64,000 nucleotides of DNA from Flavobacterium coralii (GTDB taxonomy: Bacteria; Bacteroidota; Bacteroidia; Flavobacteriales; Flavobacteriaceae), in assembly GCF_019891545.1 (NCBI RefSeq), contig NZ_JAHDIU010000009.1:62001-126000 (forward strand). Direction: 5' to 3'. Below are positions 16,913 through 26,184 of this stretch, in pieces. Under the pieces are notes generated by a model. That model made no database searches and was not told where the DNA came from. It worked only from the letters and a program-made list of their open reading frames with translations. Each line of letters starts with the position of its first letter. The stretch's first letter is position 1. The position numbers were made by a program, and so were the translations under genes.

Positions 16913-17376
16913 TGAAAAGTATATCAGCAGTGTTGCTTTGCCTGTTGCTTATTACAGCATGTAAAAAAGAAGCAGCGGCAGAGAAGGAAGGTGAAACCAC
17001 CGCTGTAGCAGCCGACACTACAGCGCAGGGCAAGGAAGAGCTTAAAATGTATGAAATGTCGGAAATGGCAGCACTAATGGAGCAGATGTATGCAGAGAAC
17101 ATGATGCTGAAACAACGTATTGTAAGCGGCGATACCCTTGGCAATTTTCCGAAGCATTTCCTTAATATACATGCTTCTGCCATGACAGATGAAAGCGAGA
17201 ATGATGCGTTCTTCAAAGAGCAGGCAGCCAATTTCATTAAAGCACAGGAGCTTATTTATAAAGACCCGGATAACGCAAAGAAACATTTTAACGATGCTGT
17301 TTCAGCCTGTGTGCAATGCCATGAGCAGAAATGCGGAGGGCCTATACCGCGCATAAAAAAATTGTATATAAAATAG
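16912..17376 (+). CDS. Small c-type haem lipoprotein
   Basis: The 154-residue product has a lipobox (LITAC, Cys17) and near its end one CxxCH haem-attachment motif (CVQCHEQKCGG, Cys133-His137), so it should carry one covalently bound haem c. The middle is helical, with many Met residues (about 45-70), one of which might be the second haem ligand. No full cytochrome c fold is obvious; this resembles cytochrome c'-like or DUF-type periplasmic electron carriers. Position directly after a DUF4920 lipoprotein and before mnmD suggests co-transcription rather than shared function with mnmD. Confidence 0.82.
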   Translation: MKSISAVLLCLLLITACKKEAAAEKEGETTAVAADTTAQGKEELKMYEMSEMAALMEQMYAENMMLKQRIVSGDTLGNFPKHFLNIHASAMTDESENDAFFKEQAANFIKAQELIYKDPDNAKKHFNDAVSACVQCHEQKCGGPIPRIKKLYIK

Positions 17377-18038
17377 TGGAGAGAGAAATCATAACTACTT
17401 CTGATGGTTCTGTGACCATTTACCTTCCGGAACTAAAAGAAACCTATCATTCTAAGTTCGGGGCCATACAGGAAGCGTATCACGTATTCATAAAAAACGG
17501 GCTGGCACATTTAAGTGGCCGGCCTGTTTCTGTATTAGAAATGGGCTTTGGCACCGGGCTAAACGCTTTTATAACCTATCTTGAGTCGGTTACTAATAAT
17601 CAGGAAATTTATTATACAGGCATAGAGGCATATCCTGTTGCTGCCGATGAAGCGGCAAAACTTAACTATGTTGCACAATTAAAAGCTGAAGAGCACACAG
17701 CAGTTTTTAACACTATGCATAGCGCAGCCTGGGGTGAAGAAGTTAAAATTAACAAAACCTTTACACTTTTAAAGTGGCAGATGCGTTTTGAAGATATACA
17801 TGATGAAGCACTGTATGACATAGTTTATTTTGATGCTTTTGGCTATCATGCACAGCCTGAGTTGTGGAGTACAGCAATATTCAGCAAGATGTATAACGCA
17901 TTGAAACCGGGAGGTATACTGGTAACTTATGCCTGCCGTACGGTTATAAAAAAAGCTATGCAGGAAGCCGGTTTTGTAACCGGGAAACTGCCCGGACCAC
18001 CCGGCAAAAGAGAAATGCTTATAGCAACAAAACCTTAA
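17376..18038 (+). CDS. mnmD: tRNA 5-methylaminomethyl-2-thiouridine methyltransferase MnmD
   Basis: MnmD uses S-adenosylmethionine to methylate the aminomethyl group on U34 of tRNA. The protein has the SAM-binding loop EMGFGTGLNAF, a YFDAFGYHAQPELW motif and the C-terminal LPGPPGKREML signature of this family. I choose the GTG at 17376, whose first base is the last base of the preceding TAG stop; this gives 220 residues starting at EREIITTSDGS as in stand-alone homologues. A longer in-frame start at 17331 lies inside the previous gene and has no family support. The oxidase half of the fused MnmC enzyme is absent, as usual in Bacteroidota. Confidence 0.95.
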   Translation: MEREIITTSDGSVTIYLPELKETYHSKFGAIQEAYHVFIKNGLAHLSGRPVSVLEMGFGTGLNAFITYLESVTNNQEIYYTGIEAYPVAADEAAKLNYVAQLKAEEHTAVFNTMHSAAWGEEVKINKTFTLLKWQMRFEDIHDEALYDIVYFDAFGYHAQPELWSTAIFSKMYNALKPGGILVTYACRTVIKKAMQEAGFVTGKLPGPPGKREMLIATKP

Positions 18039-18178
18039 CTTTGAGTTAAAAAATTATTATATTAAAAATTTAACACAGTAAAAATTATCATATTACTGAT
18101 ATTTGTATCAAAATATTTATTACATTTACATACGTTCTTATCACCTACTAACATTAATTAATAATTTGTAAAAGAATT

Positions 18179-18376
18179 ATGCCCAGAAGTATGTTTAGTT
18201 ACACAAAACAGGTTTTGGTAAACGTGAGTTTTGACCCGAAGCTGTTTTGTAAAGAAGTAGAAAAAGCGTTAAAAAGCCTTTTGCCTTATGAGATCGATCA
18301 ATTGCTGGAATGGCTGAAAACTTTTACTAACGGAAAGCCTGAACTGCAAGCGTGCCTTACTAACGTAGAACAATAA
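18179..18376 (+). CDS. Small conserved-looking protein, 65 residues
   Basis: The product is a short, mostly helical soluble protein with many Lys, Leu and Glu residues (KEVEKALKSLLPYEIDQL) and two cysteines. I do not recognise a family with a known role. It has a 140-base AT-rich upstream region and ends directly before a clean terminator, which supports a real, monocistronic gene. Confidence 0.65.
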   Translation: MPRSMFSYTKQVLVNVSFDPKLFCKEVEKALKSLLPYEIDQLLEWLKTFTNGKPELQACLTNVEQ

Positions 18377-18379
18377 ACA

Positions 18380-18404
18380 AAAGAGGAGCCACTGGCTCCT
18401 CTTT
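18380..18404. terminator. Bidirectional terminator between the 65-residue gene and oxyR
   Basis: A perfect 11-bp stem (AAGAGGAGCC core) with a 3-base loop lies between two convergent genes, 4 bases after one stop and 23 bases beyond the other. Confidence 0.8.
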
Positions 18405-18426
18405 GTGCTTTATAAAGTAGGCTGCA

Positions 18427-19374
18427 TTACTTTTTTTGCAGCGGGCTTGTAATTTCTACATTCTGGAAGGTTATCGCACCCCTTACCACTCCGGCAATAG
18501 TACTTCGTAGTGCCTCTATAATGTGCAGCTTTAGTTCTTTTTTAGAATAGATAAGGCTCACCTCCCGCGATGGCCTCGGCTCTTTAAAGTGGCGTAGTTT
18601 TTTATTTGCCTTATCTCCCATATCAAGCGTATGCAGGTAGGGCAGCAGTGTCATCCCCAACCCTTCGTCAGCAAGCTTAACAAGGGTTTCAAAACTGCCG
18701 CTTTCAATCTGGAAATGATTATCATTGCCAAGCCCTTTTGCTTTACAAAGGTTTAATATATTATGGCGGAAACAATGCCCATCCTGCAACAGCAGTACAT
18801 TGTGCAGGTTCAGGTCAAGGTCTTCCACTTCAAACTCTTTTTTATTGTATGCCGGTATGTTCTCCGGTACATAAGCTACAAAAGGCTCATAATAAAGCAC
18901 AATTTCTTTAATAGTTTCTTCATGCAACGGGGTTGCTGCAATTGCTGCATCCAGTTGCCCGTTCTTAATCATCCTGATGATTTCTTCGGTGGTACGTTCT
19001 TCAATTATAAGGTTAACCTTTGGGTACTTCTTTATAAAATTATTCATGAACATAGGCAGCAGGGTTGGCATTATAGTAGGTATTATACCTACTTTAAAAT
19101 CACCCCCTATATAACCTTTCTGCTGGTCAACAATATCTTTAATACGTCCCGATTCATTTACAATATTCTTTGCCTGGCTAACTATCTGTTCGCCTACAGT
19201 AGTAAGCTGTATCGGCTTTTTGCCCCGGTCAAAAATCTGTATATCCAGTTCTTCCTCCAGCTTTTGTATCTGCATACTCAGCGTTGGCTGTGTAACAAAA
19301 CATTTTTCTGCTGCAAGCGTAAAGTTTTTATGTTCTGCTACCGCAAGTACATATTGGAGTTGTGTTATGGTCAT
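18427..19374 (-). CDS. oxyR: Peroxide-sensing LysR regulator OxyR
   Basis: The 315-residue LysR-type regulator has the N-terminal winged helix-turn-helix (about 1-60, FTLAAEKCFVTQPTLSMQI) and a sensing domain. The redox pair is visible as GHCFRHNILNLC: Cys201 and Cys210, spaced nine apart exactly like Cys199/Cys208 of Escherichia coli OxyR. This distinguishes it from other LysR proteins and supports a hydrogen peroxide sensor. It is divergent from dps, a classic OxyR target, with a palindrome in the shared 119-base region. A C-terminal extension of about 10 residues is unremarkable. Confidence 0.94.
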   Translation of the reverse strand: MTITQLQYVLAVAEHKNFTLAAEKCFVTQPTLSMQIQKLEEELDIQIFDRGKKPIQLTTVGEQIVSQAKNIVNESGRIKDIVDQQKGYIGGDFKVGIIPTIMPTLLPMFMNNFIKKYPKVNLIIEERTTEEIIRMIKNGQLDAAIAATPLHEETIKEIVLYYEPFVAYVPENIPAYNKKEFEVEDLDLNLHNVLLLQDGHCFRHNILNLCKAKGLGNDNHFQIESGSFETLVKLADEGLGMTLLPYLHTLDMGDKANKKLRHFKEPRPSREVSLIYSKKELKLHIIEALRSTIAGVVRGAITFQNVEITSPLQKK

Positions 19375-19408
19375 GATATAAATTTTTATGATAAAATTAT
19401 AAAAACTA

Positions 19409-19442
19409 TTGATATAGTCTATATTATTAATGGGTAAATTTG
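19409..19442 (+). promoter_or_regulatory. Candidate dps promoter
   Basis: A -7 box TAAATTTG (19435-19442) has a TTG at 19409-19411, 23 bases upstream, inside the spacing range reported for Flavobacterium promoters. The ATG of dps follows 51 bases later. Confidence 0.6.
19412..19424. promoter_or_regulatory. Candidate OxyR operator
   Basis: ATATAG-T-CTATAT is a perfect palindrome of 6-bp arms, containing the ATAG/CTAT elements that form OxyR sites. It lies between the -33 and -7 elements of the dps promoter and 38 bases from the oxyR ATG, so bound OxyR could control both genes. Confidence 0.55.
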
Positions 19443-19493
19443 TTTAAATTTATGGTATAAAAACTTACAAACACACCAAAAAATCTTAGTTAT

Positions 19494-19994
19494 ATGAAGA
19501 CAAAAAAACAATCGGAGGCAACAAATATTCTTGGCCTTCCTGTTAAAGAAGCCGGCGTAATAGCAGCCGAATTAAATATACTGCTATCTAACTTCCAGGT
19601 ATATTACCAAAACCTTCGCGGCATTCACTGGAACATACGCGGTAAAAGGTTTTTTGACCTGCACATAAAATTTGAAGAGTTATATAATGATGCACAGTTA
19701 AAAATTGATATGGTTGCAGAAAGGGTACTTACGCTTGGTGGGACACCGCTGCACACTTTTGAAGATTATATAGCTAATAACAGGCTTGAAGTGGGTAAAG
19801 ATATCAGTAAGGATGTAGATGCCGTTCAGCTCGTTATAGCATCACTTTCTGACCTGCTTAAAATTGAAAGGGTAATACTTGAGGAATCGGATAAAATTAA
19901 TGACGAGGGTACCAACTCTATGATGAGCGATTTTATAAAAGAACAGGAAAAAACCATGTGGATGATGAAGGCATGGTGCGAAGAGGAAATTTAA
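19494..19994 (+). CDS. dps: Dps-family ferritin-like DNA-protection protein
   Basis: Dps forms a 12-subunit shell that oxidises and stores iron, protecting DNA from peroxide. The 166-residue protein is a four-helix bundle with ferroxidase ligands in the usual spacing: His45, His57, Glu61 (Asp in E. coli), Asp72 and Glu76, spanning two subunits. The motif RGIHWNIRGKRFFDLHIKFEELY is characteristic of the family. Divergent oxyR and a palindrome over its promoter make peroxide induction likely. Confidence 0.94.
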   Translation: MKTKKQSEATNILGLPVKEAGVIAAELNILLSNFQVYYQNLRGIHWNIRGKRFFDLHIKFEELYNDAQLKIDMVAERVLTLGGTPLHTFEDYIANNRLEVGKDISKDVDAVQLVIASLSDLLKIERVILEESDKINDEGTNSMMSDFIKEQEKTMWMMKAWCEEEI

Positions 19995-20052
19995 GCAAAA
20001 ACTCTTTAACATCTGTTTACCTGCTCTTATAAAAATTGCTATCTTCGTATGC

Positions 20053-20334
20053 ATGAAGATAGCAGTTAAAGTAACACTATTATTGTTCCTGTTCTTCCTT
20101 ACAATGCCTACGGTTATTAGCATTCTTGAGGAAGATTCGGATGTTTCTTACGCTTATAATATAAGCGAGGAAGAAAATGAAAGTGTGCTCCAGGCTGTAA
20201 ACACATTATCACATACTAATGTTGTTGCTTTATTGCCTAAAGTAAATAAAACATTAAAAATAAATTTATATAGTCTCCGCAGGCACACAGGTGTTTGCGG
20301 AGATATTTTTATACCCCCTCCCGAACCGGCATAA
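20053..20334 (+). CDS. Small protein with N-terminal membrane anchor, 93 residues
   Basis: The product has a hydrophobic N-terminus (about 4-23, either a signal peptide or anchor), an acidic middle (EEDSDVSYAY, EEENES) and a C-terminal end with two cysteine-free segments except one CGD, ending in IPPPEPA. I do not recognise a family. It lies 59 bases ahead of the SulP transporter on the same strand and could be part of that unit; no function can be inferred. Confidence 0.6.
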   Translation: MKIAVKVTLLLFLFFLTMPTVISILEEDSDVSYAYNISEEENESVLQAVNTLSHTNVVALLPKVNKTLKINLYSLRRHTGVCGDIFIPPPEPA

Positions 20335-20393
20335 GTTAAGATTGAATCAAATGCTGCTTTAGCGGCTTATGTACAGTATTTTAATTTCCGGTT

Positions 20394-22025
20394 ATGTCAA
20401 AAAAAGAAAATGTTTTTGCAAACCTAAAGTCCGATTTTCCATCAGGGCTTGTGGTTTTTTTAGTTGCCCTGCCTTTGTGCCTGGGTATAGCGCTTGCTTC
20501 GGGTGCGCCACCGCTTTCGGGTATCCTTGCAGGTGTAATTGGCGGCCTTGTAATAGGCTCATTAAGTAATTCAAATATAAGTGTTTCAGGGCCTGCTGCC
20601 GGGCTCATATCCATAGTACTTACTGCTGTGGCCACACTTGGCTCGTTTCAGGCATTTTTGCTTGCGGTGCTGCTATCGGGTGTGCTGCAGGTAATTTTAG
20701 GCTTTTTAAAAGCGGGCAGCTTATCTAATTATTTTCCCTCAAATGTTATAGAGGGTATGCTTGCCGGTATCGGCGTAATTATCATACTTAACCAGTTGGA
20801 ACACGCTGTTGGCTATGATGCAGGCGGATTTGAAGGTTCAGAGTCACTTTTCAGGCTTGACGGCGGCAACCCATTTTCTGATATTCCTCAAATTATAAGC
20901 CGTTTCGAAGTTGGTGCAGTCATCATTGCAGCAGTTTCACTTATTATCCTCATAATGTGGGAAAATGTTAAGGCGCTTAAAAAGCTAAAAGTGCTGCCGG
21001 GTGCATTAGTTGCTGTACTGGCGGGAATACTCATCAATGAATACTTTATTAGAACTGGCAACCCTTTGGCGCTGGAGCGTTCACACCTCGTTACATTGCC
21101 GGTACCAGAATCTTTTCAGGATATAAAAAGCGTATTATTAACTCCTGATTTTTCTGCTATCGTTAATCCGCAGGTGTGGGTTACAGCAGTTACCATAATG
21201 GTAGTAGCCTCTGTAGAAACATTACTTTGCATAGAGGCATCAGACCGGATGGATGAGTTGAAACGCTACACCGATACCAACCGTGAACTTAAAGCACAGG
21301 GTATAGGCAACATGCTTAGTGGGCTTATTGGCGGGTTACCTATAACATCTGTCGTGGTAAGGTCTTCTGCTAATGCAAGTGCAGGTGCCCGTACTAAAAT
21401 GTCCACAATCATTCACGGTACGCTGTTGCTGTTATGTGTGCTGACTATACCCACGCTGCTAAACAAAATACCATTTGCTACCCTTGCCGCAGTACTGCTT
21501 GTAATTGGCTATAAGCTGGCGCGGCCTGCAAAGCTTATCCATTTCTGGAAAAAAGGCATATACCAGTTCGTGCCATTTATCGCAACACTTATAGCCGTTG
21601 TGGCTACAGATTTATTGCGCGGTGTAGCCCTCGGAATGATAATCAGCGTTATATTTGTACTTAAGGGTAACCTTAAAAGGGCATATAACTTCAGGAAAGA
21701 ACAGTATAAAGAAGGAGATGTTATCCATATAGACCTGGCACAGGAGGTATCTTTCCTTAACAAGGCAGCTATAAAGGCAACCCTTAATGAAATACCAGAA
21801 AACTCGAAGGTAGTAATTGATGCATCTGAAACGGTTTACATTGCGTATGATGTACTCGACCTTATAGAGGAGTTTGCCACGGTAAAGGCAAAAGAAGAAA
21901 ATATTGAAGTAACGCTTATAGGCTTTAAAACGGCTTATGAGTTACAGAATACAGATAATAATAATGTTTTTGTTGCACATAACAACAGCGGTAAAGCAAG
22001 AGATAAAAAACAGGACATATACTAA
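20394..22025 (+). CDS. SulP-family anion transporter (probable bicarbonate)
   Basis: The 543-residue product has the SulP/SLC26 layout: about 12-14 membrane segments (about 10-420) and a C-terminal STAS domain (about 440-540). The LPLCLGIALASGAPPLSGI and SGPAAGL motifs are typical of the family. SulP proteins carry sulfate, bicarbonate or other anions. The next gene, 12 bases on, is a beta-carbonic anhydrase, which makes bicarbonate uptake or supply (as in BicA-like pairs) the best guess. Substrate is inferred from context, not from a specific residue. Confidence 0.9.
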   Translation: MSKKENVFANLKSDFPSGLVVFLVALPLCLGIALASGAPPLSGILAGVIGGLVIGSLSNSNISVSGPAAGLISIVLTAVATLGSFQAFLLAVLLSGVLQVILGFLKAGSLSNYFPSNVIEGMLAGIGVIIILNQLEHAVGYDAGGFEGSESLFRLDGGNPFSDIPQIISRFEVGAVIIAAVSLIILIMWENVKALKKLKVLPGALVAVLAGILINEYFIRTGNPLALERSHLVTLPVPESFQDIKSVLLTPDFSAIVNPQVWVTAVTIMVVASVETLLCIEASDRMDELKRYTDTNRELKAQGIGNMLSGLIGGLPITSVVVRSSANASAGARTKMSTIIHGTLLLLCVLTIPTLLNKIPFATLAAVLLVIGYKLARPAKLIHFWKKGIYQFVPFIATLIAVVATDLLRGVALGMIISVIFVLKGNLKRAYNFRKEQYKEGDVIHIDLAQEVSFLNKAAIKATLNEIPENSKVVIDASETVYIAYDVLDLIEEFATVKAKEENIEVTLIGFKTAYELQNTDNNNVFVAHNNSGKARDKKQDIY

Positions 22026-22037
22026 TACAACACGATA

Positions 22038-22676
22038 ATGAGCACAGACTTTTACAAGAAGATTATTGATAACAACAAAATATGGTCGGAAAACAAACTT
22101 TCTGAAGACCCCGATTATTTCCAAAAACTGGCCCAGGGGCAGTCGCCACCTTTGTTATGGATTGGCTGTTCAGACAGCCGAGTACCTGCAAACGAGATAA
22201 TAGGGGCACAGCCGGGTGAGGTTTTCGTGCACCGCAATATTGCCAACATGGTTGTACACTCTGACATGAACATGCTGAGCGTGCTTGATTATGCCGTGAA
22301 CGTGCTTAAGGTAAACCATGTTATTGTGTGCGGGCATTATGGCTGTGGCGGTGTTAAGGCTGCCATGGGTAACCAGTCAATCGGTATTATTGATAACTGG
22401 ATAAGGCATATTAAAGATGTTTACAGGCACCACAGGATATATTTAGATTCTATAGTAAACGAGCATGACAGGTTTAATACTTTTGTAGAGATAAATGTAA
22501 AAGAGCAGGTATATGACCTTGCCAAGACATCTATAGTGCAGGGAGCATGGCGTAACGGGCAGGAACTTTGCCTGCACGGCTGGGTGTATGGGCTTGACAC
22601 AGGTATTGTTAAAGACCTTCAGGTTAACCTTTGCGATAACCATGACCTTGATAAGGTTGACAGGCTGAAGTTTTAG
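22038..22676 (+). CDS. Beta-class carbonic anhydrase
   Basis: The enzyme interconverts carbon dioxide and bicarbonate. The 212-residue product shows all zinc ligands of beta-carbonic anhydrases: Cys44 and Asp46 in IGCSDSR, His100 and Cys103 in CGHYGCGG, with Arg48 forming the Asp-Arg dyad. No signal peptide, so it acts in the cytoplasm. It follows the SulP transporter closely and ends before a terminator, so the two form one operon. Confidence 0.95.
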   Translation: MSTDFYKKIIDNNKIWSENKLSEDPDYFQKLAQGQSPPLLWIGCSDSRVPANEIIGAQPGEVFVHRNIANMVVHSDMNMLSVLDYAVNVLKVNHVIVCGHYGCGGVKAAMGNQSIGIIDNWIRHIKDVYRHHRIYLDSIVNEHDRFNTFVEINVKEQVYDLAKTSIVQGAWRNGQELCLHGWVYGLDTGIVKDLQVNLCDNHDLDKVDRLKF

Positions 22677-22699
22677 TTTACAGGATTAAAATATATATT

Positions 22700-22735
22700 A
22701 GGCTGTAGGAACTATTGTTTTTACAGCCTTTTTTA
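22700..22735 (+). terminator. Terminator after the SulP/carbonic anhydrase operon
   Basis: AGGCTGTA pairs with TACAGCCT around a 14-base loop, followed by a T-run that runs up to the stop of the convergent LETM1-related gene. Confidence 0.75.
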
Positions 22736-23929
22736 TGCCTCTTCGTCAAGGTTTTCGTTAAAGACAGAGGGTAGTAACTGCGGTATGAATTTAATAAGCA
22801 GTGGAAGCAGCAGGCTGCCCCCCGGCAGCAGGAATATGGTTAATGAAGGCACGGTTTTACAGATTTCCAGTAATTGCTTTTTTACTTTCTTTTTTTCTCC
22901 TGCATTAAGGCTGCGGTGTGCAGAGTGGGTTAGCAGCAGCATAAGCTCTCCGTTGTTGCTTAGCTCTTTAATAAGCCGTTTCCTGTTGCGGTTAATCAGC
23001 AGCATAACGTTTTGCGAAGCATGGTCGTAAAAATGCTTTACAGGGTTAGAATACTTAAAATAGGGGATATGGCTGCGGTACAATTTTATAAATACATCAA
23101 AACCTGCAATGCTTTCTGCGGCTGCCTGCTCATTAAGGTTAAGGCGTGCTGCCAGCGTATATAAAAATTCGATTTCAGCCTGTTCCGCCGCGCCGTCACT
23201 CCATATTGCCATGCCTGCTATATCTAATAGGTAAAGCCTTTCCGGCTCCGATTCAAAATAAGATAGCTGCAACGCCTCTACGTCATTTGCAGCCACTTTT
23301 GTGACTTTGGTATAACGAACAGAGGCTTCAAACAGCTTTATCAGCAAATCGTCATACGTTGTTTTTTTAGACTTTACATTCAGTGCTGCCAAAGCAAGGC
23401 CCACTACAGTTTCCTCCAGTTTTTTCAGGTAATTTTCTGGTATATGCCCGTTGATAAGATATTGGCGGAATGCCAATACATCCATGAACAGCAGCGCGTT
23501 GGTAAGTATGTGCGAAAAATTACGGCTGATGATATTGTCATTCGTTTTGATGCGCTCATCAAGTACGTCTTCCAGTTGATGCGATTTAGGAGATGCAGGC
23601 AATACTTTTTTTAAGAATGAGTATCCTTCGGGTGCCATGTGCTCATAAAATGCAATGGCTTTATCTGTAAAAGCTTTTGCATCTGTACCCTCTGTAATGC
23701 AGTACATGCCGTACAGGCTGTTTAATAATGCCGCCTTTATTGCTTCTTCGGCTGTCCAGCCTTTAGTTTCTTTTTCTTCAAGAAAATCTGTAACGGCTAC
23801 ATATCCATAAATAAAGCCACTATCCCTTACGGTTTTATAGAAATCGTGAGGCGCAGTATCTTTTGGGAACTGCACCTTAAGCCGGGCAAAATATTTATCT
23901 ATCCATCCGCTGGCCGAGGGGTTAATCAT
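22733..23929 (-). CDS. LETM1-related biofilm-associated protein
   Basis: The 398-residue product matches a flavobacterial family named LETM1-related biofilm-associated protein. The C-terminal 60 residues hold the LETM1-like stretch with CKTVPSLTIFLLPGGSLLLP and a hydrophobic segment; mitochondrial LETM1 has a similar membrane-proximal element. The N-terminal two thirds is helical and has no recognised motif. The family name comes from a genetic link to biofilm formation in a flavobacterium; the molecular role is not established. A -7 box lies upstream at 23948-23955. Confidence 0.85.
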   Translation of the reverse strand: MINPSASGWIDKYFARLKVQFPKDTAPHDFYKTVRDSGFIYGYVAVTDFLEEKETKGWTAEEAIKAALLNSLYGMYCITEGTDAKAFTDKAIAFYEHMAPEGYSFLKKVLPASPKSHQLEDVLDERIKTNDNIISRNFSHILTNALLFMDVLAFRQYLINGHIPENYLKKLEETVVGLALAALNVKSKKTTYDDLLIKLFEASVRYTKVTKVAANDVEALQLSYFESEPERLYLLDIAGMAIWSDGAAEQAEIEFLYTLAARLNLNEQAAAESIAGFDVFIKLYRSHIPYFKYSNPVKHFYDHASQNVMLLINRNRKRLIKELSNNGELMLLLTHSAHRSLNAGEKKKVKKQLLEICKTVPSLTIFLLPGGSLLLPLLIKFIPQLLPSVFNENLDEEA

Positions 23930-23947
23930 GGCTTGTTTTATTTACTG

Positions 23948-23955
23948 CAAAATTA
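23948..23955 (-). promoter_or_regulatory. Candidate -7 box for the LETM1-related gene
   Basis: TAATTTTG on the minus strand lies 18 bases before the start codon; a TTG is found 24 bases farther upstream, one base beyond the normal spacing. Confidence 0.45.
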
Positions 23956-24014
23956 TAAACTTTTTGCCAACAGGCCAGGCAAACTACAGTTATCAATTTA
24001 TTACATGCAGCAGC

Positions 24015-24731
24015 TTACAGCTTGAGCATTCCGTATTTAAGAATACACCATATAGCCCTGAAGCCATCTTTATAATTGATTTTTTTACCTTCATCATAGG
24101 TACGCCCATAGTAAGATATGCCAACCTCATAAATTCGGATCTTCTTAATCCGGGAAATTTTAGCAGTAACCTCCGGTTCAAAACCAAAACGCTTTTCTTT
24201 TAAATGCAGCGACTTAAGCATGCCGGCATTAAAAAGCTTGTAGCAGGTTTCCATATCCGTAAGGTTAAGGTTGGTGAATATATTCGACAAAAAGGTAAGG
24301 AACTTATTGCCTAGAGTGTGCCAGAAGAACAAAATGCGGTGCGGGTTGCCGCCAATAAACCGTGAGCCATAAACCACATCAGCATAACCATCTGTTACGG
24401 GCTTTAAAAGTATGTTATATTCTTCGGGGTCATATTCAAGGTCGGCATCCTGTATAATAATATAATCGCCTTTAGCCCTTTTTATACCCGTGTGAAGTGC
24501 CGCACCTTTGCCTTTATTAACAGAGTGTTGCTCAAGTATTATATTATGCTCTGTATTATCATTTATATATTGTTGGATAACAGTATAAGTACTGTCAGAA
24601 GAACAGTCATCTACTATAATAATCTCTTTGGCAATATCATGAATAAGCGATACTTTTTTTACCTTATCCAGTAGCAGGTGAATGGTATTGGCTTCATTAT
24701 AAACCGGAATGATTACAGAAAGCTTAAACAT
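24015..24731 (-). CDS. Family 2 glycosyltransferase (dolichol-phosphate-mannosyltransferase type)
   Basis: The 238-residue GT2 enzyme starts with [12 protein letters not shown], has the DDCSSDST segment and the donor-binding DxD-like [12 protein letters not shown] motif, as in polyprenyl-phosphate sugar transferases. No membrane segment follows, so it would act at the cytoplasmic face. I start at the ATG at 24731, which precedes the first beta strand; a GTG at 24767 would add twelve residues. It overlaps the stop of the membrane glycosyltransferase gene by 8 bases, suggesting the two make and use a lipid-linked sugar. Confidence 0.9.
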   Translation of the reverse strand: MFKLSVIIPVYNEANTIHLLLDKVKKVSLIHDIAKEIIIVDDCSSDSTYTVIQQYINDNTEHNIILEQHSVNKGKGAALHTGIKRAKGDYIIIQDADLEYDPEEYNILLKPVTDGYADVVYGSRFIGGNPHRILFFWHTLGNKFLTFLSNIFTNLNLTDMETCYKLFNAGMLKSLHLKEKRFGFEPEVTAKISRIKKIRIYEVGISYYGRTYDEGKKINYKDGFRAIWCILKYGMLKL

Positions 24732-25971
24732 GCTCAGAAAACTTTTGATAGGTTTTGGTTCTTTCACTGTAAAACTTCGCCATTAACAGCAGTACGGCAG
24801 GAAAGAAAATGATTGTAAAACGGTCTCCCTCAAAACAGGAAACACCTGAAATGAGTAGTGTGTACAGTACGTAAAAACTTACTACACTATAAAAAGGTGA
24901 GTTTTTGTACTTAAAAAGATATAGCATTGCCAGTATAAAACCGGAAACTGAAAACAATAAATTCTGAATTCTGCTGGCTAAAAGCATCCCCCGCCTTAAA
25001 AACTGGTAATAGCCTTTATTATGCACATTGCTCATTACATTTAATGAGGAGCTATTGGTAGTTATATTGTTCCACAGATTGACAAAATAAGCTTTAATCA
25101 GATTGACTTTATTATTCTTTAATTGATCTTTTAAATCAGCCTGCGCAACTTTTTTTACTTCATGGTGTGTAAGAGTGAGCAAGTGTGGCATTCTTGGATT
25201 CTCATATTTCGTAAAAGTTTTTCCCTCCTTGTAAAGGAATGCCCTTGTACCAATGTAACTGTACAGTGTAACATTATCTATATAACTTATGGTAAAGTCG
25301 CCATAGTCTCTTTTTACCATAGCACACTGAATGTATATAAGCAAACCGCATAAATAGATTAAAAGTGCCGCAGGTTTTAAAGCATTTTTAAAGAGTGGCT
25401 TTATAAAAAATAGAATTGCTATGATACTTAAATACTTTGCCCCGGGTTTAATCAGTACCGATGCCAGTAAAACAGCAATTGCGAAAGCAAGATAACGGAA
25501 TGTTTTGGTACTATACCATTTATTAACAAGATAAAAAGTAAGTAGCATACAGAATGTGAACAATGCTTCGGTAAGTAAATGAAAAATTACCGATATACAT
25601 CCTACGAGTGTAAAGAAGGCTAATACAAAATAAAAAGCCTTTCGCCCGGGCAATATTTTCTTTATAAGGCTAAACAAAAGTAAGGATGTACCCAACCATG
25701 AAATTACATTTATGAAGAAGCTAAACTTATATATGGCACTGTCTCCAAACCCGAACAGGTACGGAATACCTGTTATTGCCGACATTATTAACGGGCGGTA
25801 CGGGTGCGATTTTAAGTCATGGTATAAAAAGCCGGCTGCCTCACGATAATTATCAGAGTCAGGGAAAATATAGGTTTGGGCATTAACATCTAAGGCAATA
25901 TATAAAAAGGCTACCCAGAGTAAACCGATAGTAGCTAATACATAATAATACTTTCTGCCTTTTAGCTCCAT
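24724..25971 (-). CDS. Polytopic membrane protein, probable GT-C glycosyltransferase
   Basis: The 415-residue product has about ten membrane segments and, after the first, an extracytoplasmic loop with [10 protein letters not shown] and the SHPYRP motif. That layout, an acidic motif in the first periplasmic loop, is the hallmark of GT-C enzymes such as dolichol-phosphate-mannose-dependent transferases. The coupled GT2 gene after it would supply the lipid-linked sugar. The acceptor is unknown. Divergence from better known ArnT/PMT families makes the call moderate. Confidence 0.7.
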   Translation of the reverse strand: MELKGRKYYYVLATIGLLWVAFLYIALDVNAQTYIFPDSDNYREAAGFLYHDLKSHPYRPLIMSAITGIPYLFGFGDSAIYKFSFFINVISWLGTSLLLFSLIKKILPGRKAFYFVLAFFTLVGCISVIFHLLTEALFTFCMLLTFYLVNKWYSTKTFRYLAFAIAVLLASVLIKPGAKYLSIIAILFFIKPLFKNALKPAALLIYLCGLLIYIQCAMVKRDYGDFTISYIDNVTLYSYIGTRAFLYKEGKTFTKYENPRMPHLLTLTHHEVKKVAQADLKDQLKNNKVNLIKAYFVNLWNNITTNSSSLNVMSNVHNKGYYQFLRRGMLLASRIQNLLFSVSGFILAMLYLFKYKNSPFYSVVSFYVLYTLLISGVSCFEGDRFTIIFFPAVLLLMAKFYSERTKTYQKFSEHV

Positions 25972-26184
25972 TTAAGCGAATCAACATTAATTCCTGCAAA
26001 TAAACAACATTCGGTTTATTAATGCTATAATTAGGTATTTAAAACTATATTTTAACGAGATATAGCTGTCTAAATATTAGTATTTCCATAACAATAATTG
26101 TGATTATGCTAACATGGCAGCCTTTATATATAGCTTAATTTCGTTTGAATAAGTAACAAAACATAAATCTAAACAACCTTAATT

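Noticed and set aside
18763-19437. A 224-codon frame opposite oxyR running into the oxyR-dps gap
   Set aside because: It is the reverse strand of a well-supported OxyR and has a composition rich in Cys, Phe and Tyr typical of shadow frames.
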